Below, piece after piece: positions 9,776 to 19,364 of a stretch of 64,000 bases of DNA; position 1 is the stretch's first letter, and each line of letters opens with the position of its first letter. The translations under genes and the position numbers were made by a program. Origin of the DNA: Rikenellaceae bacterium (lineage in GTDB: Bacteria; Bacteroidota; Bacteroidia; Bacteroidales; Rikenellaceae); assembly GCA_017463585.1 (NCBI GenBank), contig JAFTOX010000003.1, positions 372,001 to 436,000 on the forward strand, read 5' to 3'. The notes below the pieces were generated by a model. That model did no database searches. It was not told the DNA's origin and saw nothing but the letters and a program-made list of their open reading frames with translations.

Positions 9776-10423
9776 ATGGACCCATTAGAGAGATACATAC
9801 ACGAACTTTCGTCGCCCGAGGAGGCACTCTTGCACGAGTTGGACCGACAGACGAACCTGCGAATTATGCACCCGCGAATGATCTCGGGGCATATTCAAGG
9901 GCGACTGCTACGTATTATTGTGCAGATGTTGCGACCACGGTCGGTGCTCGAAATCGGCACTTTTACGGGCTACTCAGCATTGAGTATGGCCGCAGGGTTG
10001 GAAGAGGGTGCCACGATCGACACCATCGAGGTTGATGACGAGTTGGAGCCTATGGCGCAGGAGTTTTTCAATCGCTCGGAGCACGGCTCGAAGATCAATC
10101 TACACATCGGCTCGGCGCTCAAAATTGCACCGACGCTCGGCAAGCAGTTTGATCTGGCATTTATCGACGGCGACAAGCGCGAATATCCCGCATACTACCG
10201 AATGTTGATGGGCGACGATGGGGGAGCGCCACTTGTGCATAGTGGCTCGATTCTGCTGGCTGACAACATTTTATGGTATGGAAAGGTGGTCGAGGAGGTG
10301 GCTCACAACGACCGCCAGACGCAGGGAATCTTGGAGTTCAACCGTATGGTGCGCGACGACGAGCGCGTCGAGAGTTTCATTCTGCCGTTGCGCGATGGAT
10401 TAAATATGATCAGAGTAAAATAA
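9776..10423 (+). CDS. Class I SAM-dependent O-methyltransferase
   Basis: The 215-residue protein has the SAM-binding motif 'VLEIGTFTGYSALSMA', an acidic 'DTIEVDDEL' after the second strand, 'LAFIDGDKREYPAYY' and 'LLADNILWYG'. This order is that of the caffeoyl-CoA/catechol O-methyltransferase family (Methyltransf_3); Asp and Asn in the last two motifs are the usual metal ligands. The natural acceptor cannot be read from the sequence. The ATG is 2 bases after the M16 stop, so translation is probably coupled. Confidence 0.9.
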   Translation: MDPLERYIHELSSPEEALLHELDRQTNLRIMHPRMISGHIQGRLLRIIVQMLRPRSVLEIGTFTGYSALSMAAGLEEGATIDTIEVDDELEPMAQEFFNRSEHGSKINLHIGSALKIAPTLGKQFDLAFIDGDKREYPAYYRMLMGDDGGAPLVHSGSILLADNILWYGKVVEEVAHNDRQTQGILEFNRMVRDDERVESFILPLRDGLNMIRVK

Positions 10424-10453
10424 ATTCACTAACCAATTAAAAACTAAACAACT

Positions 10454-11923
10454 ATGAAACTCAAATCGTTAATTCTGGCAGTGCTCGCAGTTGCTTTTGT
10501 AGCTCAGGCCGAGGCTCAGCAGCACCCCAAGCGTGAGTTCCGCGGTGCGTGGATTCACACCGTTCATCAGAAGCAGTACGCAGAAATGACTTCGGAGCAG
10601 ACTCAGGCCTATCTGGTTAATATGGTCGATTCGCTCCAATTGGCCGGTATCAATGCCATTCTGTGGCAGATCCGCCCGTCGGCTGACGCCCTCTATCCTT
10701 CGGAGTTGGAGCCGTGGAGCCGCTATCTGACCGGCACCGCAGGTAAAGCTCCCGACCCGATGTGGGACCCCTTGCAGTTTATGATTGACGAGTGCCACAA
10801 GCGCAACATCGAGTTGCACGCTTGGATCAACCCCTATCGCGTTACGACGGTCAAGACTGACGAACTGCCCGAAAACCACATCTACTATAAGCACCCCGAA
10901 TGGTTCGTTCGCTACGGTCAGCAGATTCTGTTCGATCCGGGTCTGCCCGAGTGCCGCGACTTCATCACTAAGGTGGTACGCGACATCGTAACCCGCTATG
11001 ACGTGGACGCAATCCATATGGACGACTACTTCTATCCCTATCCCGTGAAAGACGAGGAGTTCCCCGATGAGAAGAGTTATGCAAAGTATGGCAACGGTAT
11101 GAAGTTGGACGATTGGCGTCGTAAGAATGTCGATCTGCTGATCGAGCAGCTGCACTACGATATGCGCGCTACCAAGCCTTGGGTACGCCTGGGTATCAGC
11201 CCCTTCTGCGTATGGCGCAATCAGAAGAATGACCCCCGTGGTAGCCGCACCAACGCATTTGAGAATTACAGCGGTCTGTTCTCGGACGTAATCCTCTGGA
11301 CTGAGAAGGGTTGGGTTGATTATATGCTGCCGCAGCTCTATCTGCGCCTCGACCACAAGACTGCAAGCTACGACATCTTGGCTCGCTGGTGGAATGAGAA
11401 CACCTTTGGTCGCCATATGTACTACGGTCTGAGCGTTCACTCGGCAATCAAGGCTCCCGACCTGTGCGAGGGCACCAACCAGTTTACCCGTATGATCGAG
11501 ATGAGCCGCTATCTGGACAATGTTCACGGTACCTGTATGTGGCCCGCTTACCCGATCGTTAGCAATGCAGGCGGTGCAGGCGATCAGTTGATCAACGTTG
11601 AGCACTCGCGTCCCGCCGTGATCCCCGCATACGACTTTATCGACGCCGTAGCTCCCGCTAAGATTAAGTCGTTGAAGTTGAATGGTGGCAAGCTCACCTG
11701 GAAGCGCGCTGCAACCAAAGACCCGATGCAGGAGCAGATCTACTTCGTTGTATATCACTTCGCTAAGGGCGAGAAGGTTGATGTTGATGCAGGTAACCAC
11801 ATCGTTACTACGACCCGTTCGACCGAGTTCGAGTTGCCCGCTAAGGCTGAGGGTACTTACGTCGTAACGGCTATGGACCGTTGCCACAACGAGAGCGAGG
11901 CCGTTAGCGTTACTATCAAGTAA
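10454..11923 (+). CDS. Secreted GH10-like (GHL10/YngK family) glycoside hydrolase
   Basis: This 489-residue protein has a signal peptide (MKLKSLILAVLAVAFVAQAEAQ, cleavage after about residue 22) and a GHL10 domain: 'REFRGAWIHTVHQ', 'INAILWQIRPSADALYPS', 'HAWINPYR', 'VDAIHMDDYFYPYP'. The YngK/DUF187 family is thought to act on bacterial or host polysaccharides, but the substrate is unknown. The C-terminal 90 residues look like a beta-sandwich (fibronectin III-like) with repeated alternating strands. The codon use is strongly biased, suggesting good expression. A strong bidirectional terminator follows. It could be cotranscribed with the methyltransferase gene 30 bases upstream, but there is no functional link. 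Confidence 0.85.
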   Translation: MKLKSLILAVLAVAFVAQAEAQQHPKREFRGAWIHTVHQKQYAEMTSEQTQAYLVNMVDSLQLAGINAILWQIRPSADALYPSELEPWSRYLTGTAGKAPDPMWDPLQFMIDECHKRNIELHAWINPYRVTTVKTDELPENHIYYKHPEWFVRYGQQILFDPGLPECRDFITKVVRDIVTRYDVDAIHMDDYFYPYPVKDEEFPDEKSYAKYGNGMKLDDWRRKNVDLLIEQLHYDMRATKPWVRLGISPFCVWRNQKNDPRGSRTNAFENYSGLFSDVILWTEKGWVDYMLPQLYLRLDHKTASYDILARWWNENTFGRHMYYGLSVHSAIKAPDLCEGTNQFTRMIEMSRYLDNVHGTCMWPAYPIVSNAGGAGDQLINVEHSRPAVIPAYDFIDAVAPAKIKSLKLNGGKLTWKRAATKDPMQEQIYFVVYHFAKGEKVDVDAGNHIVTTTRSTEFELPAKAEGTYVVTAMDRCHNESEAVSVTIK

Positions 11924-11946
11924 GGCAAACGCCTACGTCTAAACAA

Positions 11947-11982
11947 AAAATATCCGCCATCTTCGCAGATGGCGGATATTTT
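11947..11982. terminator. Bidirectional terminator
   Basis: A 16-bp perfect stem with A-run and T-run edges (AAAATATCCGCCATCT / AGATGGCGGATATTTT) and a TCGC loop lies between the convergent GHL10 and phosphosugar mutase genes. It can terminate both. Confidence 0.9.
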
Positions 11983-12001
11983 CGTTTAATAGGGTAGTCG
12001 C

Positions 12002-13741
12002 TTAGATCAGATTCAGTTCCTTCTTGATAGCCTCGATCTTAGCGTCAAGCTCAGCCTGAACCTCGTCGAAACGTGCGGTGCAGCACAGCGGAGCGCAAAC
12101 ACCGAAGTAGAATTTGATCTTAGGCTCGGTACCCGACGGGCGAACCGATACCTTCGTGCCGTCCTCGGTGAAGAACTGCAATACATTGCTCTTATCCTGC
12201 TCAATCGGAGTCTTGGTGCCTGCCACTACGTCGGTCTGCTCCAATGACAAGAAATCGTTGATCTTCACTACGGGCGAACCCAAAATGGTCTTGGGAGGAT
12301 TGGTTCGCATATCGACCATCATCTTCTGGATCTCCTCAGCGCCCTCCTTACCCTTGCGGACAACCGAAACAAGACCCTCACGATAGAAGCCATACTTCAC
12401 GTAGAGCTCCTTCAACCACTCGTGCAGCGTCAGACCCTTCTCCTTAGCCCACGCCATAGCCTCAGCAGCCAATGCGCACGCGCTCACTGCGTCCTTATCA
12501 CGAACAAAGTCGCCAGCCAAGAAACCAAAGCTCTCCTCGCCACCGCCGATATAGGTGGTCTTACCCTCGTTCTCGCGGATAATCTTTGCGATATACTTGA
12601 AACCGGTCAAGCAGTCGTAGCACTTCACGCCGTATGCGTCAGCTACCGCCTTAACCATCTCCGAAGTTACGATAGTCTTGATCACGAACTGCTTGCCATT
12701 GAGCTTACCCAGCTCGCCCCAACGGGTCAGCATATAGCTGAGCAGCAGCACCATAGTCTGGTTGCCGTTCAAGAGCACATACTCGCCCTTATCGTCCAAA
12801 ACTGCGATTGCGATACGGTCAGCGTCGGGGTCGGTTGCGATTACCAGCTCTGCACCCTCCTTACGAGCCAGCTCGATAGCCATACTCATCGTTGCACGCT
12901 CCTCGGGGTTGGGCGACGCAACAGTGGGGAAGTTGCCATCGACTACGCTCTGCTCCTCGACCATAATAATATTGGTAAAGCCGAAGTTGCGCAGCGACGC
13001 GGGAACCAACTTCACACCTGCACCGTGCATAGGCGAGTAGACGATCTTCATATCGTGGTTCTTAGCAACTGCCTCAGGAGCCATCGACAGACCCTTAATG
13101 CGCGCCAGATAGATTTCGTCGAACTCCTTGCCCAAAATGGTGATATTCTCAGGGTTCTTGCCAAGCTCGATCTGATCAATCGAGGTGATCTTCTCGACCT
13201 CAGCAATGATATTCTTGTCGTGCGGAGGAGTTACCTGCGCACCATCAGCCCAATATGCCTTGTAGCCGTTGTACTCCTTGGGATTGTGCGACGCCGTTAC
13301 AACAACACCGCTCTGGCACCCCAACTCACGAATTGCGAAGCTCAACTCGGGAGTCGGACGCAGCTCGTCGAACAGATAAACCTTGAAGCCATTCGATGCG
13401 AAAATGTCGGCAACTCGCTCAGCAAAGAAGCGCGAGTTGTTACGCGAGTCGTGCGCTACGGCAACCTTCACCTCCTGACCCTTGAAGCACTCCTTCAAGT
13501 AGTTAGAGAGACCCTGAGTCGCCATACCGACCGTATATTCGTTCATACGGTTCGAACCTACGCCCATAATGCCACGCAGACCGCCCGTACCGAACTCCAA
13601 ATCCTTATAGAAGCACTCGGTCAGCTCCTTTTTATCGTTGTCAATCAGATACTTAACTTGCGCCTTAGTAGCTTCATCGTAATTACCTTCGAGCCACTTC
13701 TGCGCTTTACTCATAACGAGTTGTTCGAGATTGTTGTCCAT
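12002..13741 (-). CDS. Phosphosugar mutase (phosphoglucomutase/phosphomannomutase family)
   Basis: The 579-residue protein has the alpha-D-phosphohexomutase domains in order: the phosphoserine loop 'VVTASHNPKEYNGYK' (about residues 147-161), the metal-binding loop 'ATDPDADRIAIAV', the sugar-specificity loop 'GGGEESFG' and the phosphate-binding loop 'RPSGTEPKIKFY'. The length and N-terminal extension match PgcA-type enzymes that interconvert glucose-1-P and glucose-6-P or act on related sugars; the exact sugar is uncertain. It is transcribed leftward, away from dnaA. A TACCTTTG box on its strand at 13800-13807 is a likely -7 element. Confidence 0.93.
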   Translation of the reverse strand: MDNNLEQLVMSKAQKWLEGNYDEATKAQVKYLIDNDKKELTECFYKDLEFGTGGLRGIMGVGSNRMNEYTVGMATQGLSNYLKECFKGQEVKVAVAHDSRNNSRFFAERVADIFASNGFKVYLFDELRPTPELSFAIRELGCQSGVVVTASHNPKEYNGYKAYWADGAQVTPPHDKNIIAEVEKITSIDQIELGKNPENITILGKEFDEIYLARIKGLSMAPEAVAKNHDMKIVYSPMHGAGVKLVPASLRNFGFTNIIMVEEQSVVDGNFPTVASPNPEERATMSMAIELARKEGAELVIATDPDADRIAIAVLDDKGEYVLLNGNQTMVLLLSYMLTRWGELGKLNGKQFVIKTIVTSEMVKAVADAYGVKCYDCLTGFKYIAKIIRENEGKTTYIGGGEESFGFLAGDFVRDKDAVSACALAAEAMAWAKEKGLTLHEWLKELYVKYGFYREGLVSVVRKGKEGAEEIQKMMVDMRTNPPKTILGSPVVKINDFLSLEQTDVVAGTKTPIEQDKSNVLQFFTEDGTKVSVRPSGTEPKIKFYFGVCAPLCCTARFDEVQAELDAKIEAIKKELNLI

Positions 13742-13799
13742 AATGTGATTAGTTTTATTTATAGTTTACGGTTTATCGGGATAAAAAATATTATATAGA

Positions 13800-13807
13800 C
13801 AAAGGTA
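13800..13807 (-). promoter_or_regulatory. Putative -7 box for the phosphosugar mutase gene
   Basis: On the minus strand this reads TACCTTTG, a perfect TAnnTTTG match 59 bases before the mutase ATG. No TTTG or TTG is found at the expected distance upstream, so support is partial. Confidence 0.4.
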
Positions 13808-13929
13808 AGAAAAATTATCTAATATTCATAATCAGATGGTTAAATATATTCGCTTTTTTGCGGCTATTTTACCCATAAGATAAAAAAGTTAAAATGCAAC
13901 TATTGAGGCATTTTTTTTTACACAATTTT

Positions 13930-13946
13930 ATCACAATCTTTGTGAT
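13930..13946 (+). promoter_or_regulatory. Inverted repeat overlapping a dnaA promoter-like element
   Basis: ATCACAA-TCT-TTGTGAT is a perfect 7-bp inverted repeat 30 bases before the dnaA ATG. It overlaps AATCTTTG (13935-13942), a near match to the -7 consensus. It is a candidate operator for control of dnaA. The 235-base gap upstream also holds TTTATC-GG-GATAAA at 13772-13785 and a weak A/T hairpin at 13891-13914. I found no convincing DnaA boxes. Confidence 0.4.
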
Positions 13947-13976
13947 GTCAAAAGAAACAACACAAACCCTTAATTA

Positions 13977-15386
13977 ATGCTCACAAACACTCAGGCATAT
14001 AGCGATATATGGCAGAACTGCCTGTCGCAAATTCGGAAGCAGACCTCCGAGGAGGAGTTTGCGCGTTGGTTTGAGCCAATCGCGCTGCTCAACTTCGACG
14101 GCCAGATCCTCAGCCTGCGTGTCCCGAATGAAACGTATATCCGCCAAATCGAACATAACTATATCCCGTTCATTAAGCCGATAATCGCTTCACTTTTCGG
14201 ACAACAAACCCGCGTGAGGTACGCGATACCCAAATCGGATCAGAGCATACCACTGTCCAAAAACAGTGATACGACCGCTATTTCGCAGTTCAAAACCCAA
14301 ACCGACACTGCAAATATAAAGAATCCGTTTGTAATTCCCGGCCTCAAAAAGATAATTATCGACCCGCAGCTCAACCCGAACTACACTTTGGGATCGTTTA
14401 TCGAGGGCGAATGCAACCGTTTGGCTCGCTCGGCAGGCTTGGCCGTAGCTGTCGACCCGGGTAACACCCCGTTCAATCCATTATATATATATGGTGATTC
14501 GGGACTCGGCAAGACCCATATCGTGCAGGCTATCGGTCACGAGATTCGTCAGCGCCACCCGCAGATGCAGGTGCTCTATGTGTCGATGAATAAGTTTATG
14601 GCGCAGTATCAAACCGCCGTACGCAATGGTGAGGTGCCCGATTTTATCCATTTCTACCAAATGGTCGACGCACTGATCATCGACGATATTCAGGAGTTGG
14701 CTGGTAAAGCGGGAACGCAGACTGTATTCTTCAATATCTTCAACCACCTACACCTCTCGGGTAAACAGCTGATTTTCACATCGGATAAACCGCCCGTTGA
14801 GTTGAAGGACATCGAGGCACGACTGCTCACTCGCTTTAAGTGGGGACTGTCAGCTCAACTTAATACGCCCGACCACCAGACCAAGTTGAAGATCATTCGC
14901 AGCAAGGCAGCCAAGATGAACGCCCAGCTCTCGGACGAGGTTGTGGAGTACTTGGCTAACAATATCAGCGCCAACGTGCGCGAGATTGAGGGCGCATTGG
15001 CGTCGCTCGTTGCACACGCAGCATACCTCGGCAAGAAGATCACCATCACGCTGGCGAAGGAGATTTTGAAGGCTTACATCAAGCTCTATCAAAAGGAGAT
15101 TACCATCGACCACATTCAGCAGGTGGTTTGCCAATATCTCGATTTGGACGTCGAGCGATTCAACTCGACCGAGCGTACGCGTGAGATTGCACAGGCTCGC
15201 CAGATTGCGATGTATCTGAGCAAGCAGCACACCAAAGCCCCTCTGACTCAGATTGGTGCAGCTATTGGCGGTCGTAACCACGCCACCGTTCTCCACTCGT
15301 GCAAGGCAGTTGCCAACCTGATGGAGACCGACAAGGCATTCCGCCACCAAGTCGAAGAGATCGAAAAGTTAGTTTTGGCCAAATAG
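13977..15386 (+). CDS. dnaA: Chromosomal replication initiator DnaA
   Basis: DnaA binds the origin and opens it for replisome loading. The 469-residue protein has domain I at the N-terminus (about 1-90, 'IWQNCLSQI'), a variable linker, an AAA+ domain with Walker A 'YGDSGLGKTHIVQAI' and Walker B 'ALIIDDIQ', and a C-terminal helix-turn-helix domain with the signature 'IGGRNHATVLHSCKAV'. The length is normal. It is not next to dnaN or gyrB here, which is common in Bacteroidota, so its position is not proof of a nearby origin. It stands alone between a divergent gene and a terminator. Confidence 0.97.
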   Translation: MLTNTQAYSDIWQNCLSQIRKQTSEEEFARWFEPIALLNFDGQILSLRVPNETYIRQIEHNYIPFIKPIIASLFGQQTRVRYAIPKSDQSIPLSKNSDTTAISQFKTQTDTANIKNPFVIPGLKKIIIDPQLNPNYTLGSFIEGECNRLARSAGLAVAVDPGNTPFNPLYIYGDSGLGKTHIVQAIGHEIRQRHPQMQVLYVSMNKFMAQYQTAVRNGEVPDFIHFYQMVDALIIDDIQELAGKAGTQTVFFNIFNHLHLSGKQLIFTSDKPPVELKDIEARLLTRFKWGLSAQLNTPDHQTKLKIIRSKAAKMNAQLSDEVVEYLANNISANVREIEGALASLVAHAAYLGKKITITLAKEILKAYIKLYQKEITIDHIQQVVCQYLDLDVERFNSTERTREIAQARQIAMYLSKQHTKAPLTQIGAAIGGRNHATVLHSCKAVANLMETDKAFRHQVEEIEKLVLAK

Positions 15387-15414
15387 GCATAGGGTAGCCA
15401 CCCGAAGATTTACG

Positions 15415-15451
15415 ACCGCCGCTCCGAAAGGGGTGGCGGTTAGTTTTTTTT
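15415..15451 (+). terminator. dnaA terminator
   Basis: An imperfect stem (ACCGCCGCTCC / GGGGTGGCGGT) with a GAAA-type loop is followed by a run of eight Ts. It lies about 30 bases after the dnaA stop. Confidence 0.85.
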
Positions 15452-15504
15452 GCGAGCAAAGAGGGTAGTCGGGTGCGTTTTTTGAAAAAATCGGGCTGCG
15501 AATA

Positions 15505-15535
15505 TTTGTTTTAACAATAAATTTTCGTACTTTTA
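15505..15535 (+). promoter_or_regulatory. Putative bcp promoter
   Basis: TTTG at 15505-15508, a 19-base spacer and TACTTTTA at 15528-15535 (one mismatch to TAnnTTTG). It lies about 33 bases before the bcp ATG. Confidence 0.5.
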
Positions 15536-15567
15536 CTTGTTAAAATTTCGTTATAAGCAAAATAGCT

Positions 15568-16035
15568 ATGGGAAAGCTCAAAATTGGCGATAAAGCACCT
15601 GCATTTGAGGTATTTACACAGAATGGCGACACCGTAACACTCGACTCGTTGCGAGGTCGACGTGCGATTCTCTATTTTTACCCGAAGGACAACACCTCGG
15701 GCTGCACACTCGAAGCCAAAAGTATGCGCGACGGAAAGGCCGCATTGGCCGAGGCAGGGTACGAAATTTACGGTATCAGCCCCGACAGCCAGCGCTCACA
15801 CCAGAATTTCTGCGCCAAGCACGAGTTGAACTTCACGCTTTTGAGCGACACCGAAAAGAGAATGGCCGAGGCATTTGGCGTGTGGGTCGAGAAGAAGATG
15901 TACGGACGCTCGTATATGGGCATTCAGCGCACGACGTTCATCATTGATGAGCAGGGCGTGATTGAGCAGGTCTTCGAGAAGGTTGACACCAAGAACCACT
16001 ATCAGCAGATCCTCGACTGGCACAACTCGAAATAA
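15568..16035 (+). CDS. bcp: Thioredoxin-dependent peroxiredoxin, Bcp/PrxQ type
   Basis: This enzyme reduces hydrogen peroxide and organic peroxides. The 155-residue protein has the peroxidatic Cys46 in 'DNTSGCTLEA' with the preceding 'YFYPKD'. The resolving cysteine that many Bcp proteins have five residues later is absent ('CTLEAKSM'), so it resembles the 1-Cys or atypical subgroup; Cys at 'NFCAKHE' (about residue 75) might act instead. recA starts 24 bases after its stop, which may link it to DNA-damage tolerance, though this is an inference from position. Confidence 0.93.
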   Translation: MGKLKIGDKAPAFEVFTQNGDTVTLDSLRGRRAILYFYPKDNTSGCTLEAKSMRDGKAALAEAGYEIYGISPDSQRSHQNFCAKHELNFTLLSDTEKRMAEAFGVWVEKKMYGRSYMGIQRTTFIIDEQGVIEQVFEKVDTKNHYQQILDWHNSK

Positions 16036-16059
16036 ATAATTAAAAAAACGATAAAAACT

Positions 16060-17100
16060 ATGGCAGAAAAGACTCAACCCGAGGTTCAAGCAAAACCTCA
16101 GGTAAACCCCGAAAAGTTAAAGGTGCTCAGCGCCGTAATGGATAAAATTGAGAAGGACTTTGGCAAAGGCTCGATTATGAAGATGAGCAGCCAGGCCGTG
16201 ACCGACATCGCAGTGATTCCGTCGGGTTCGGTTACCCTCGACGCCGCTCTGGGCGTGGGTGGCTACCCAAAGGGTCGCGTGATCGAGATTTATGGTCCCG
16301 AATCGTCGGGTAAGACCACGCTGGCAATCCACGCAATCGCTGAGGCACAGAAGGCAGGCGGCATCGCAGCGTTTATCGACGCAGAGCACGCTTTCGACAG
16401 CTACTACGCACAGAAGTTGGGCGTAGACGTCGACAATCTGCTTATCTCGCAGCCCGACAATGGCGAGCAGGCTCTCGAAATTGCAGACTCGCTGATTCGT
16501 TCGAGCGCGATCGACATCATCGTAATCGACTCAGTAGCAGCACTTACACCTAAGGCCGAGATCGAGGGCGAAATGGGCGACTCGAAGATGGGTTTGCAGG
16601 CACGACTAATGTCGCAGGCACTGCGTAAGCTCACCGCAAGCATCTCGAAGACCAAGACCGTTTGTATCTTTATCAACCAGCTGCGCGATAAGATTGGCGT
16701 AATTTACGGCAATCCCGAGACCACAACCGGTGGTAACGCACTGAAATTTTACGCAAGCGTACGTATCGACATTCGCAAGGCGAGCGTCATCAAGGACGGC
16801 GACGAGCAGCTGGGTACTCGCGTGCGCGTGAAGGTGGTCAAGAACAAGGTCGCACCCCCGTTCCGCAAGGCCGAGTTCGACATTATGTTCGGCGAGGGTA
16901 TCTCGAAGATTGGCGAGATCCTCGACCTGGGCGTCGATCTGGGCGTAATCAAGAAGTCGGGCTCGTGGTTCTCGTATGGCGATCGCAAACTCAGCCAGGG
17001 TCGTGACGCCGTGAAGGATCTGCTGAGCAAGGACCTCGAACTGCAAGCCGAAATCGAGGCTAAGGTTCGCGAGGCAATGAAAGCCGCTAAGGAAAAATAA
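16060..17100 (+). CDS. recA: Recombinase RecA
   Basis: RecA drives homologous recombination and induces the SOS response where a LexA homologue exists. The 346-residue protein has Walker A 'GPESSGKTT' (79-87), '[11 protein letters not shown]', Walker B '[10 protein letters not shown]', the L2 loop '[19 protein letters not shown]' and the RecA signature '[11 protein letters not shown]'. The C-terminal acidic tail is short and lysine-rich. No LexA-like box is recognisable upstream. It is followed after 28 bases by the RSH gene. Confidence 0.98.
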   Translation: MAEKTQPEVQAKPQVNPEKLKVLSAVMDKIEKDFGKGSIMKMSSQAVTDIAVIPSGSVTLDAALGVGGYPKGRVIEIYGPESSGKTTLAIHAIAEAQKAGGIAAFIDAEHAFDSYYAQKLGVDVDNLLISQPDNGEQALEIADSLIRSSAIDIIVIDSVAALTPKAEIEGEMGDSKMGLQARLMSQALRKLTASISKTKTVCIFINQLRDKIGVIYGNPETTTGGNALKFYASVRIDIRKASVIKDGDEQLGTRVRVKVVKNKVAPPFRKAEFDIMFGEGISKIGEILDLGVDLGVIKKSGSWFSYGDRKLSQGRDAVKDLLSKDLELQAEIEAKVREAMKAAKEK

Positions 17101-17128
17101 ATCAACAACTTAACAACCACGTCGTCCT

Positions 17129-19357
17129 ATGAATTACACTCCGGAAGACGAACTGCTTATTGAAGAGAAGTACCAAGATTTGATGCAAGTTTGCGAGAAA
17201 ATAATTCGCAAACCAGCCGATCGCGACTTCATCAAAAAGGCCTTTTTCCTTGCGAAAGAGGCCCACAAAGGCGTGCGCCGCCGTTCGGGTGAGCCATACC
17301 TTCTGCACCCGATTGCTGTTGCCAAAATCGCCGTCGACGAGATTGGATTGGGCGTTAAGTCGGTTGTAGCAGCGCTGTTGCACGACGTGGTAGAGGACAC
17401 CGAATACACGGTCGAGGACATCACCAATATGTTCGGTCAGAAGATCGCCACGATGGTCGATGGACTGACCAAGATGTCGGGAGTGTTCAACACCGAGACC
17501 TCCGAGCAGGCCGAGAACTTCCGCAAGGTACTGCTCACATTGTCGGACGACGTACGAGTGATTTTGATCAAAATTGCCGACCGTCTGCACAATATGCGTA
17601 CGCTGGGCGCAATGCCTATCAACAAGCAGATCAAGATCACAAGCGAGACGATCTACCTGTTTGCTCCGCTGGCACATCGTTTGGGACTCTATTCGATTAA
17701 GACCGAGTTGGAAGATCTTTGTATGAAGTATCGTTTCCCCGATAAATATCGCGAAATATCTGAGAAACTGAACAAAACAAAGGATCAACTAAACGAATAT
17801 ATTAGCCGCTTCAATGCCCCAATTATCGAGGCATTGAAGAAGAATGGTATCGATTTCGAGATCTCCGGACGAATCAAAAGCACCTATTCGATTTGGTCGA
17901 AAATGCAGCGCAAGCAGATCCCATTCGAGGAAGTTTACGACCTGTTCGCCATTCGAGTAGTATTCAAACCGTTGCCGTTCCCATCGGAGAAAACCCAATG
18001 CTGGCAGATATATTCTTCGATTACAGACATTTACACCCCCAAGCCTGAGCGACTGCGTGACTGGATCAGTATGCCCAAAGCCAACGGCTACGAGGCACTG
18101 CATTCGACCGTAATGGGTCCCGACGGCGAGTGGGTAGAGGTGCAGATTCGCACCCAGCGAATGGAGGATATTGCGGAGCGTGGTTTTGCAGCCCATTGGA
18201 AATACAAGCACGCCACAATTTCACAAAATGAGGACGAATTCGACAAGTGGTTGAAGAAGATTCGTGAGGCGCTGAATTCCCCAACAGAGAGCGCCGTCGA
18301 CTTCTTGGATAACTTTAAGTTATCGCTGTATACATCTGAAATTGTTACATTTACACCAAAAGGCGAAGCGCGCACAATGCCCGTTGGAGCAACCGCACTC
18401 GACTTTGCATACGACATTCACTCGAAGATTGGACACAAGGCCATTGGCGCAAAGATCAACCACGTCATTAAGCCTATTTTCACCGAAATTAATAGCGGCG
18501 ACCAGATCGAAATCATCACTTCGGACAGCGTCCACCCCAAGCCCGAGTGGCTCGATCACGTTACTACCACGAAGGCTAAACAGTCGATCAAGAGTTACCT
18601 CAAAAAGGATCGTCAGAACAATATCGCACGCGGTATGCAGACCTTCGACGACCGCCTCAAAGAGATGGGAATTACCCCAAGTAGACGCGTGTTTGTCAAG
18701 GTATTACCAGCATACGACTGTACAAATAAAGACGAGTTTTACAGCAAGTTAGGCGCTGGCATTCTCAATCTCGACAACCTCGAAAAGATTTTGCGCCAGA
18801 ACTCCGCTCGTAAGATTTTGAAATTCTGGTCGCTATTCCTGGACGACGAAAACGAAGGCGACGAAAACGGCGACGAACAGTCGATCGACAATAAAAATAA
18901 ACTCGTTGTGGGCGCAGAGACCGAGGTCGAGCCGCAGTTTGTAATCGCCGAGTGCTGCAAACCCATTCCAGGCGACCAGGTTGTAGGTTACCGCGACCCC
19001 GAGACTGGTCGAATTTTCGTTCACAAGAGCGATTGCGACGAGCTTACACGATTGGGTGCGCAATACGGCAAAAATATTGTAAAAGAGGAGATTAAGTGGT
19101 CGCAACATAAGGCTGTTTCATACCTTTCCTCGATCGAATTACGTGGTATTGACCGCATTGGTATCATTTTGGAGCTGGCTCAGCTTATCAAAGACGAGTT
19201 CAATATCAACATTCGCGAGATCCATATCCAAAGCCACGACGGCATTTTCGAGGGTGCTATTAGCCTATACGTAAGACACATACAAGACCTTAACAGTCTG
19301 ATGGATAAGATCAGAATGATTAAGGGCATAGAGGTAGTTAAACGTAATTTAAACTAA
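17129..19357 (+). CDS. Bifunctional (p)ppGpp synthetase/hydrolase, RSH family
   Basis: This enzyme makes and degrades the alarmone (p)ppGpp. The 742-residue protein has all four regions in order: an HD hydrolase domain (about 35-190; 'LLHPIAVAKI', 'LLHDVVEDT', 'KIADRLHNMRTL'), a synthetase domain (about 240-360; 'GRIKSTYSIWSKMQRK', 'ANGYEALHSTVMGP'), a TGS domain (about 405-465; 'FTPKGEARTMPVGATALDFAY') and a C-terminal ACT domain ('IELRGIDRIGIILELAQLI'). Both the HD residues and the RxKD-region residues look intact, so it should be bifunctional like Rel/SpoT. It forms a run with recA and the membrane-anchored gene that follows. Confidence 0.96.
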   Translation: MNYTPEDELLIEEKYQDLMQVCEKIIRKPADRDFIKKAFFLAKEAHKGVRRRSGEPYLLHPIAVAKIAVDEIGLGVKSVVAALLHDVVEDTEYTVEDITNMFGQKIATMVDGLTKMSGVFNTETSEQAENFRKVLLTLSDDVRVILIKIADRLHNMRTLGAMPINKQIKITSETIYLFAPLAHRLGLYSIKTELEDLCMKYRFPDKYREISEKLNKTKDQLNEYISRFNAPIIEALKKNGIDFEISGRIKSTYSIWSKMQRKQIPFEEVYDLFAIRVVFKPLPFPSEKTQCWQIYSSITDIYTPKPERLRDWISMPKANGYEALHSTVMGPDGEWVEVQIRTQRMEDIAERGFAAHWKYKHATISQNEDEFDKWLKKIREALNSPTESAVDFLDNFKLSLYTSEIVTFTPKGEARTMPVGATALDFAYDIHSKIGHKAIGAKINHVIKPIFTEINSGDQIEIITSDSVHPKPEWLDHVTTTKAKQSIKSYLKKDRQNNIARGMQTFDDRLKEMGITPSRRVFVKVLPAYDCTNKDEFYSKLGAGILNLDNLEKILRQNSARKILKFWSLFLDDENEGDENGDEQSIDNKNKLVVGAETEVEPQFVIAECCKPIPGDQVVGYRDPETGRIFVHKSDCDELTRLGAQYGKNIVKEEIKWSQHKAVSYLSSIELRGIDRIGIILELAQLIKDEFNINIREIHIQSHDGIFEGAISLYVRHIQDLNSLMDKIRMIKGIEVVKRNLN

Positions 19358-19364
19358 TAAAACA

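Noticed and set aside
10469..11887. Open frame of 472 codons on the minus strand
   Set aside because: Antisense to the GHL10 gene, without recognisable domain or start signals.
12422..13798. Open frame of 458 codons on the plus strand
   Set aside because: Antisense to the phosphosugar mutase; sequence rich in Leu, Arg and Asn as typical for shadow frames.
13742..13976. oriC next to dnaA
   Set aside because: AT-rich but without a cluster of DnaA boxes; only isolated palindromes are seen.
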